Positions 27,755 through 34,445 of a DNA stretch of 64,000 nucleotides are shown piece by piece; positions within the stretch are counted from its first letter, which is position 1, and every line of letters starts with the position of its first letter. Under the pieces are notes generated by a model that saw only the letters and a list, made by a program, of their open reading frames with translations, was not told the DNA's origin and made no database searches. A program made the translations under genes and the position numbers. Source of the DNA: Caldilineaceae bacterium bin5. Its GTDB lineage: Bacteria > Chloroflexota > Anaerolineae > Caldilineales > Caldilineaceae. The stretch lies in contig MPML01000016.1 of the NCBI GenBank assembly GCA_002238445.1, positions 1 to 64,000 of the forward strand. Direction: 5' to 3'.

Positions 27755-28771
27755 GTGGGCCAATATCTCGTCCGTCGCGTTCTCACAATCATTCCGACCC
27801 TCATCGCTATCAGCTTTGTCATATTCGCGGTGCTTGACCTCGCGCCTGGAGATCCGACCAGCGCCTTGCCGGAGACCATTCGCCCCGAAGTCCGCCAGCA
27901 GATTCGTAAGGCGATGGGGCTGGATGAACCTTTCCCGGTCAAGTATGGGTTGTGGTTGCGCCAGTTCTTTGTCAATGAGCCGTTGTCTCTGATTGAGACC
28001 GCGTTCGACATTCAGATCGGGGATGGCGAGAAACGGCTACGGGTGACCTCCTGGGGCAGTCGCGGCGTTCCGGTTATGGATATGATCGTAGAACGCATGC
28101 CGCAGACGCTATGGGTTGTGGGGATGGCCTATCTAGTCGCGATTGCGATCGCGGTGCCGGTCGGCGTTGTATCTGCAATCCGTCAGTACTCAATCTTTGA
28201 TCAGGTCGGGACCTTCCTTTCGCTTATCGGCTATTCGATCCCGACTTTCTTCACAGGCCTGCTGATGATTCTGTTATTTAGTGTGAAACTCAAGTGGTTT
28301 CCCATGATTTATGACACGAATCTTCAGATAGTAGATTGGAACAGTCTTGTCCAGCAGCTGAAACAGATCGCCATGCCGGTGGCTGTTCTGGGTTTCTTTC
28401 AGGCGGCGACGCTGGCCCGATTTACACGCTCGTCAATGCTTGACAACATCCCAATGGACTACGTACGCACGGCGACGGCCAAGGGATTTCGCGAACGATA
28501 TGTTGTGATCCGCCACATTTTGCGAAATAGCCTGATCCCTGTGGTCACACTGATTGCGTTGGGCATTCCCGCCATTTTCAGCGGGGCAATTATTACCGAA
28601 CAGATTTTCAGAGTAAATGGGTTAGGCGCCCTCCTGATCGGCGCGATTCAGCTGAATGACATCCCCTTGGTACAGACCGTCACTTTTATCTTTGCCTTTC
28701 TTATCGTTGTTTTCAATCTCGTTGCCGATGTCATCTATGGCATACTCGACCCGCGCATCAGGTACAGTTAG
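27755..28771 (+). CDS. ABC transporter permease, DppB/OppB type
   Basis: A 338-residue inner-membrane permease. The N-terminal helix begins GQYLVRRVLTIIPTLIAIS, followed by the family segment LDLAPGDPTSALP and the loop LGLDEPFPVKYGLW-like region. The C-terminal half contains the EAA-type loop (DYVRTATAKGFRERYVV) that contacts the ATPase. The start is a GTG; no clear ribosome binding site is seen because the preceding bases are the terminator tail. It pairs with the next permease as a heterodimer. Confidence 0.9.
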   Translation: MGQYLVRRVLTIIPTLIAISFVIFAVLDLAPGDPTSALPETIRPEVRQQIRKAMGLDEPFPVKYGLWLRQFFVNEPLSLIETAFDIQIGDGEKRLRVTSWGSRGVPVMDMIVERMPQTLWVVGMAYLVAIAIAVPVGVVSAIRQYSIFDQVGTFLSLIGYSIPTFFTGLLMILLFSVKLKWFPMIYDTNLQIVDWNSLVQQLKQIAMPVAVLGFFQAATLARFTRSSMLDNIPMDYVRTATAKGFRERYVVIRHILRNSLIPVVTLIALGIPAIFSGAIITEQIFRVNGLGALLIGAIQLNDIPLVQTVTFIFAFLIVVFNLVADVIYGILDPRIRYS

Positions 28772-28839
28772 ACTGCACTAGCCGATTGTCACTGTGCAAT
28801 CAGGCCAGCTGTCATGAATCGCTGGCCGTTGGAGTGAAC

Positions 28840-29787
28840 ATGGCTGTCCGCACGCAAACGGCATCCACTGACAACCTGGCAGTTGAACTGCCGGAACGCC
28901 GGTATCGAACCTTGTGGGGGGATGTGTGGCTGCGCTTTCGCCGCCACAAACTGGCGCTCGTTGGGGTAGTCGTGCTCGGGCTTCTGGTTCTGGCGGTGCT
29001 CGGCGGTCCGCTCATCTATACGGTGGACCCGGAGTACAGCTTTATCGTCGATGACATTGACTCGATCAACCAGCCGCCGTCTGTGAAATACCGACTTGGC
29101 ACCGACGACTTGGGGCGGGACACACTGGCCCGTAATCTCTTCGGGGGGCGCATTTCGCTGGCGGTGGGCGTGTTCGCCATGTTCGTCTCGATCACCTTTG
29201 GCACCCTGGTCGGCGTTCTTTCCGGTTTCTTTCGACGGCTGGACAACCCTCTGATGCGCTTCACCGATCTGATGCTGGCTCTGCCCAGCCTTCCGCTCCT
29301 GCTGGTCATAATCATGCTGTTCCGAGACTCGCTCAAGGCGTTGCTCGGCCCGGAACTGGGGATTTTCCTGCTGGTCGTCCTCGTGATCGGCATCCTGGGT
29401 TGGATGCCGACGGCCAGGGTCGTGCGCGGCTCGGTGCTGTCGATCAAAGAGAAGGAGTTCGTAGAGGCCGCGGTCAGTGTGGGCACGCGCGAGCCAGTGA
29501 TCCTGTGGCAGCACATCCTGCCCAACGTTCTGAGCCCGATCATTGTTTCTGCAACGCTGGGGGTGGCTGCGGCGATACTTACCGAGTCGGCGCTTTCATT
29601 CCTCGGCCTGGGCTTCCCTTCCAACGTCCCTACGTGGGGGCGGCTTCTGTTCGAAAATAAAGATTTTATCACCCAAAATCCATGGCTGGTCATCTGGCCA
29701 GGCCTGTTCATCTCCCTCACGATACTCAGCATCAACTTCATCGGCGACGGCCTGCGCGACGCGCTCGACCCCCGCCAGCGCAGGTAG
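28840..29787 (+). CDS. ABC transporter permease, DppC/OppC type
   Basis: About 315 residues. The N-terminal cytoplasmic stretch carries LWGDVWLRFRRHKLALVGVV, typical of OppC_N. The periplasmic segment has YRLGTDDLGRDTLARNLFGG, a hallmark of this subfamily, and the EAA loop is EFVEAAVSVGTREPVIL. The ATG at 28840 has GGAGTG just upstream; a frame from 28786 is longer but lacks support. No ABC ATPase gene follows; the next gene is on the other strand, so the ATPases must be elsewhere. Confidence 0.9.
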   Translation: MAVRTQTASTDNLAVELPERRYRTLWGDVWLRFRRHKLALVGVVVLGLLVLAVLGGPLIYTVDPEYSFIVDDIDSINQPPSVKYRLGTDDLGRDTLARNLFGGRISLAVGVFAMFVSITFGTLVGVLSGFFRRLDNPLMRFTDLMLALPSLPLLLVIIMLFRDSLKALLGPELGIFLLVVLVIGILGWMPTARVVRGSVLSIKEKEFVEAAVSVGTREPVILWQHILPNVLSPIIVSATLGVAAAILTESALSFLGLGFPSNVPTWGRLLFENKDFITQNPWLVIWPGLFISLTILSINFIGDGLRDALDPRQRR

Positions 29788-29844
29788 GGTGTGGCTGGTT
29801 GCAGAAAATACGCTTCCGACCTCCTCTCGGCAGATTCTGGTCCC

Positions 29845-30210
29845 TCAACGAAGGCGACTGATCACCCTGCCCAGCACAAGATTTATTGCCACCGGGCCGA
29901 ATACGCGGCTGTCTGCGCCTGCCCCGGGGTTGTCGCTGGCGAGGACGAGGAGCAGGCCTTCAGCTCTGCTCTCGAAAACTGCAGCCACCCGCTTGACGAT
30001 GCGCAAGTCGGCTTGGCGCGGATGCCGCGCCACGACAATTTCGTCCTCGCGCGGGTTCCGACCGTTGTAGGCATCAGGATCCAACATCACCACCGCGCCG
30101 GCCGCCAAGGTCGGCGCCATCGAGTCGCCGGTCACTCGCAGGAGTCGCCGCCTGCGCACCAGCCACAACGCCATTTCCCGCCAGCCGCTGCGGGGCACCA
30201 CTCCTTTCAT
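29845..30210 (-). CDS. sodX: S24/S26-type peptidase, probable Ni-superoxide dismutase maturation protease
   Basis: About 121 residues with a LexA/signal-peptidase-like serine-lysine dyad: the nucleophile is in RVTGDSMAPTLAAGAVVML and the lysine in LRIVKRVAAV. There is no clear transmembrane anchor. Family members encoded next to sodN remove the N-terminal propeptide of nickel superoxide dismutase, so the catalytic site can bind nickel; the function is inferred from the neighbour. The ATG at 30210 has GGAG about 8 bases upstream; a TTG at 30222 would run into the terminator tract. Confidence 0.85.
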   Translation of the reverse strand: MKGVVPRSGWREMALWLVRRRRLLRVTGDSMAPTLAAGAVVMLDPDAYNGRNPREDEIVVARHPRQADLRIVKRVAAVFESRAEGLLLVLASDNPGAGADSRVFGPVAINLVLGRVISRLR

Positions 30211-30220
30211 CTCAAGCTCC

Positions 30221-30251
30221 AAAAAAAGACCGGATCCTGTTAGGGATCCGG
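30221..30251 (-). terminator. Terminator between sodN and sodX (minus strand)
   Basis: Read on the minus strand, CCGGATCC, loop CTAACA and GGATCCGG form a perfect 8-bp stem followed by TC and seven Ts. It lies about 70 bases after the sodN stop and only about 10 bases before the sodX ATG. Read-through or a separate start would be needed for sodX, so it may act as an attenuator that keeps the protease low relative to the enzyme. Confidence 0.85.
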
Positions 30252-30321
30252 CCGTTGCCTTCTATTGCTTTCTACCTTGCGAACCGTCTGCACAGCCCTA
30301 CCGGTTCTGACCAGTCCAGGA

Positions 30322-30774
30322 TCAGGTAGCCACGTAGTAGGTTACGTCCCGGCTCTTCGAGGCCCAGAAGACATTGTGGATGTCCTCGATGGCTGCCATC
30401 AGATCATTGGCCGCATCCACATCGACACCCTGCTTGACGGCCGAACACAGTTTCGCGGCATTCCAGAACTTTTCATGCAGGTCTGGGGTCTGTTCCAGAT
30501 GCTCTGGCTTGAAGTAGTCGGTCCAGAGGATGAGCAGCTCTTCCTTGGCCAGGTGCGCCTGCTGTTCCTTGATGCTGACGAAGCGAGAATAGGTATTGTG
30601 ATCGGCAGACTGTGCCGGGCCGAGGTCAATAATCTTCTTGGTCATCGACAGCGCTGCTTCGGCGGCGATGCGTGCGGAGGCCGGGTCGTAGACGCCGCAG
30701 GGGCCGTCACAGTGGGCGCTGACGGTTTCAGCCGCGGTCTTGGCAATCAGCTTGGCAATGGCTTCCTGAAACAT
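30322..30774 (-). CDS. sodN: Nickel superoxide dismutase
   Basis: A 150-residue precursor. After a 20-residue propeptide (MFQEAIAKLIAKTAAETVSA) comes the nickel hook HCDGPCGVYDP, where H1, C2 and C6 of the mature enzyme bind nickel; the rest is the four-helix bundle with SADHNTYSRFVSIKEQQA. It disproportionates superoxide to oxygen and hydrogen peroxide and is usually a cytoplasmic hexamer. AAAGGA lies upstream of the ATG. The downstream peptidase gene is the expected maturation partner, and the enzyme looks complete. Confidence 0.96.
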   Translation of the reverse strand: MFQEAIAKLIAKTAAETVSAHCDGPCGVYDPASARIAAEAALSMTKKIIDLGPAQSADHNTYSRFVSIKEQQAHLAKEELLILWTDYFKPEHLEQTPDLHEKFWNAAKLCSAVKQGVDVDAANDLMAAIEDIHNVFWASKSRDVTYYVAT

Positions 30775-31089
30775 GTGGAATCCTTTCTGTGTTCATGAAG
30801 GTCAGAAATTGTGATTCACCTAAAGGTCTGACTGCACTTTTTAAGATCTGCATGAGCGCTATGATTGGTCGCCGTGCGCTTGGGAAGGCTTCGGCCGCCC
30901 ATCATGTCGATCACGAGAATCAAACAAATCACAGTTCAGACAATTCTCTATCTCTGCGAGCAGGGAAAGTATACCGAATACGGAGGAATGCGTCAATTTT
31001 TTGGGAAAAGTTCCCCGCCCGCTGCACTCTGGACCAAATCTGCAGCCATTTTCTAGTCGGATACCATTTGAGGAGCGCTTGGCAGGCGC
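30775..31089. other. Intergenic region upstream of sodN
   Basis: This 315-base gap lies between the sodN start and the end of the COG3375-like GNAT gene, both on the minus strand. It probably holds the sodN promoter. It is AT-richer than its surroundings. I see no convincing ORF, repeat or clear promoter hexamers in it. Confidence 0.4.
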
Positions 31090-31950
31090 TTATTCCTGCA
31101 TGGCGAAGATGTAATGCCACTCATCTTCGATAAGGATGCAGTCCACGAGTGCGTAGCCAGCAGCATAACAGCTTTCGGCAGCCTCGCGCACGAACATGCG
31201 CCAGTCGAACAGCAAAGTGCTGCCATAGCTACGCAGGGAATCAACGCTGTCGGGCAAGGGAAGCGCGTAAGGGCGGCCATCGGGAAGCGGCGGCGGGGAC
31301 AGCGGCGCCCGCGGTCTGCCGCCGCTCAGCGAGCGCGAATGGACTCGCTGCAGGGCATCGATGGGCAACTGCTGAGGCTTGCGATCGCTGGACAGTGCAC
31401 TCTGTACTCTAGGACTGTTCAGGTACCAGTCCACCTGAAAGCGATCGGTCGGCATACCGGCGTTCAGGCTGTCTGTCATCTCGCCATAGACGTTGCGCAC
31501 GTAGGTGGTACAAAGGGCCCCCAGCCTGCTGATATTTAACCTCCCATTTACACGCTGCAGGGGATCAAATGTCCAAGTAACCCAGTCGGTCCAACCCTGG
31601 CGCAGTAACTCTTCACGCTGAAACAACTTTAACCGCAGGCCAATGCCTCGGCCGTGCCATGCAGGCAACACACCCATGATATGACTGCAAAACTTAAGCT
31701 TTCGCTCGCCTGAACTGCCGAGGCCAAATGCCGGCCAGCCGAAGCAAAAGCCGACCATCCCTTCAGTCTCCTCTGCGCCGTGGTCGACGAATGCGCCCTG
31801 CAGCAGACCGCCACTCTTGGACTGCGTGACCAGCACATGGATAGACATGGTATCGCCATGTCCGCCACCCCAGACAAGGTCTTGTACTACCTGTACGCGG
31901 CGGCAGTCTTCCACGGATTTCAGGGTACGGATTTCAATTGGAACGCTCAT
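31090..31950 (-). CDS. GNAT-superfamily acyltransferase (COG3375-like)
   Basis: About 286 residues, longer than a single GNAT domain. The N-terminal half has the core: IEIRTLKSVEDCRRVQVVQD and the acyl-CoA loop MGVLPAWHGRGIGLRLKLFQ, followed by WVTWTFDPLQRVNGRLNI, a signature of the COG3375 group. The second half, with a Pro-rich stretch LSPPPLPDGRPYALPLP, seems to be an added domain. The start at 31950 avoids overlap with the upstream gene; the longer frame to 32040 would overlap it by 26 bases. The substrate is unknown. Confidence 0.75.
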   Translation of the reverse strand: MSVPIEIRTLKSVEDCRRVQVVQDLVWGGGHGDTMSIHVLVTQSKSGGLLQGAFVDHGAEETEGMVGFCFGWPAFGLGSSGERKLKFCSHIMGVLPAWHGRGIGLRLKLFQREELLRQGWTDWVTWTFDPLQRVNGRLNISRLGALCTTYVRNVYGEMTDSLNAGMPTDRFQVDWYLNSPRVQSALSSDRKPQQLPIDALQRVHSRSLSGGRPRAPLSPPPLPDGRPYALPLPDSVDSLRSYGSTLLFDWRMFVREAAESCYAAGYALVDCILIEDEWHYIFAMQE

Positions 31951-32014
31951 GCGGCTATTGTCCGACTTGCTGTTTATGTGGTTGACGGAATGTGTCGCGC
32001 CTGCCACCGGTCGT

Positions 32015-33466
32015 TTACTTCCTGTCAAAACGGGCGACAAGCGTCACGCCTGGTTGATGGGGCTGAAGGTCGATTGGCTGCACTGCGGCGAGGCGATATC
32101 CCGCCTTGTCTATTTCCGCCAGCGCCCGCGCCAGGCGGGAGGGTTCGTCTGTAACGAGGCCGCAGCGGCGGATACGCATACGCGTGAGTAGGGAAAACAG
32201 TTCCGGCTCGATGACCCCATCGGGCGGAGATAGCAGCACGGCATCAAACCGGTAATCGCCGCGACGGAGCTTCCTTATCGTCGACAGCATCTCTCCCTGC
32301 CAGGGGTCGGCGTTGTCCAGGCCGTCCAAATTGGCTCGCAGAGCGGCTGCGGAGAACTCTGTCTCTGCAACGGCGACGACTGTGGCGACCTGTTCGGCCA
32401 ATATAGCGGCGCGAGCACCAATGCCGGCCCATAATTCCAGCAGGTGTTCGAATGTTTTCAGTTCGAGCATTTCAGACGCCACTGCCGCCACGACTTCATC
32501 TGCCAGCAGGTGTCCGCTGCCAACACTGCCGCCGACCGGAGGATAAGCGGTAAGCTGGCGCCCTTCTACTTGCACGTCGTAAATCCAGTCGCCTACGAGC
32601 AGCTCCAGCGAAGGTTCCTCTCCCTCGTGGAGAAGAAAGACATTGGCGGGCATTTCCAGTTCCAGGCTGGGCGGGTCGTCTCGGTCACTGTGCAGGAGGA
32701 GAACAGCCTTAGCAGTCTCGCTCAGGGAATCCGCAGTCCCGCCTACCGCGAGCGTCACGCTGTCCACGACAGGAAGTCCGGATTCTGGAGTAGATTCATC
32801 TTCCTCTGCCCTGTCCGCCCCGTTCCGATCATTTTGGAATCCTGCAAACAGTTCGGCCAACTGCGGGTGATGCAGAAGACAGGCGTCAATGACTACATGT
32901 TCGCCGTTGCGTCCGGCAAGGGCCAGTTGTTTTGAATGTGCGAAGTCAAATCGCATTTGCGTGCGGAAGCCAAAATCCAGAACGGCCGGCGCGCCCTCGA
33001 AAGAGTCTTCCTCAGGCGCTCCAAGGGCGATCACGTCTGCCACCAATTTTTCCGCGATCTGCCTGCTCTGTTTGCGAGCCTTGCCGAGGCCTCCGTCGCG
33101 GGCCAAAATATTGACAACAATTTCCCGCTTTAGCGCCAGTTGGCGCTCGTAATCGATCTGTTGCCACTGACAGCCTGCGCACCCGGCGGACTGCCAGGAC
33201 GGGTTGAGCAGCTTGCCGTCGGCCATTTTCACTGGAAGTCGCGGCCCAAAGTGCGGACAGGGAGCCAACACCCGGTCAGGGCTGGCCTTCACCACCGTGT
33301 GCAGGATGCCTCGCCGCCAGCCCTCTTCCTCGGCGACAATTTCTACTTCGACAATCTCCCCCGGGATAGTGTCGGCGACGAGTACGACCCGGCCATCCGC
33401 ATCGCGGCCAAATGCTTCTCCTGTCGCAGCAACGTGTGTCAGTTCGATTTCAACCTTCGAATTCAT
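32015..33466 (-). CDS. TrmA/RlmD-like RNA methyltransferase homologue lacking the catalytic Cys
   Basis: About 483 residues. An N-terminal TRAM domain (VEIELTHVAATGEAFGRDAD), iron-sulfur-type cysteines (CPHFG and AGCAGCQWQ) and the SAM-binding segment LELWAGIGARAAILAEQV identify the RumA/TrmA family of uracil-5 methyltransferases. In active members the motifs are DPPR-x-G and YVSCNP-x-TLARDL. Here they read LLSPPDGV and LVTDEPSRLARAL, so the nucleophilic cysteine is replaced by Asp. It may be inactive, or use another chemistry. The ATG at 33466 has CAGGG upstream; the frame continues to 33619 without similarity. Its iron-sulfur spacing is also stretched. Confidence 0.75.
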   Translation of the reverse strand: MNSKVEIELTHVAATGEAFGRDADGRVVLVADTIPGEIVEVEIVAEEEGWRRGILHTVVKASPDRVLAPCPHFGPRLPVKMADGKLLNPSWQSAGCAGCQWQQIDYERQLALKREIVVNILARDGGLGKARKQSRQIAEKLVADVIALGAPEEDSFEGAPAVLDFGFRTQMRFDFAHSKQLALAGRNGEHVVIDACLLHHPQLAELFAGFQNDRNGADRAEEDESTPESGLPVVDSVTLAVGGTADSLSETAKAVLLLHSDRDDPPSLELEMPANVFLLHEGEEPSLELLVGDWIYDVQVEGRQLTAYPPVGGSVGSGHLLADEVVAAVASEMLELKTFEHLLELWAGIGARAAILAEQVATVVAVAETEFSAAALRANLDGLDNADPWQGEMLSTIRKLRRGDYRFDAVLLSPPDGVIEPELFSLLTRMRIRRCGLVTDEPSRLARALAEIDKAGYRLAAVQPIDLQPHQPGVTLVARFDRK

Positions 33467-34445
33467 CCCTGAATTGTACCCGCTGGCACTCAGTCCCAGC
33501 AAGCGCCATAAGAATCCGAATGTGACTAAACGGAGGCGAGCGGTCCACCGAAAGCCTGTCCGCAACTGCCATTCCCGTACTTCCCGCCTTTCCTTACCCG
33601 GAAACGGTTTGCTGACCAATTCCCGCAGAGTAGTGTGCGATGGAGCTAAGTGAAATGTGTCCTAATCTCCCGACTGCAGTAAGCCAAAGCAACGGGTGCA
33701 CAGCGACCCACTTTGCCCTGAATCTCAGGATCAGGTATATTTTTATATCCTGCCACTAGCAGAAATCGGGCGGAAGCTTCCCAAGAGCAGTTGCTGAGTT
33801 TCAGGTTGACTGGAATGGCCGACGCGCTGGCTCCCAGCCAGGAACAGTGTTTTTTCAGATGCTCTGGCTCTTTTGTTTTGCCAGAAGAAAAAGTTTAGTG
33901 TAGGTATGCAGGTCTATTTATTGGAAGTTGATCCACTGTCAGCCCGTTCTCCCCGGCAAGACCCCCAAGAAACTGCCAAGAGATTGTGCGAATGCGGATC
34001 GCGAGGCCCGGCCGAGCTTCCCTGCACCACTGACCGTATCAAGTTTCGGCCTATTCTGCTCCACTCGTTGGAAGATTCGTAGACAAGGTGCAAGCTAATG
34101 ATCCTGGGCAGGTTTTTGAAGAAGATCGGCCTGAACAGTTGGGCCAGCGCTTCACTTCTTACAGTGAACACACCTCACATGAACAGTGAGGGCATTGCTT
34201 GTCCACTAGTTTGACACGAAGTATACTGATTAATATGTCCACGAATGTCGATGTAGAGGCCGTAGGCTGTCAAATGCTGATGCGCAGATTATGTCTATTA
34301 GGCGGAGCGTCTCGCCCTCTCGTAAGCATTACCGGATACAGAAAATCTTCAAGGTGAATTCATACTGGTTTTGGGTTCCTGGCTGTCGGTGTGCGTCTGG
34401 CAACCGAGAATCAGGAACTGGCGGCTAAGGCCGCAGGAGAGTCCA
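33467..34445. other. Long non-coding gap between divergent genes
   Basis: About 980 bases separate the methyltransferase-like gene from the LysM gene on the opposite strand. The small plus frame at 33873-34082 has no recognisable sequence and poor initiation context. A TTGACA at 34211 is followed 17 bases later by TATGTC, a weak promoter-like pair pointing toward the LysM gene. CTGGCT-CCC-AGCCAG near 33827-33841 forms a short hairpin. I see no repeats or RNA motif. The gap should contain both promoters. Confidence 0.45.

Noticed and set aside
33873..34082. A small 69-residue gene in the long gap
   Set aside because: It has no ribosome binding site or recognisable sequence and overlaps an antisense open frame of the same quality.
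34211..34239. Sigma-70-type promoter (TTGACA, 17-base gap, TATGTC)
   Set aside because: The -10 element matches only three bases of TATAAT, so I mention it in the gap entry but do not call it.
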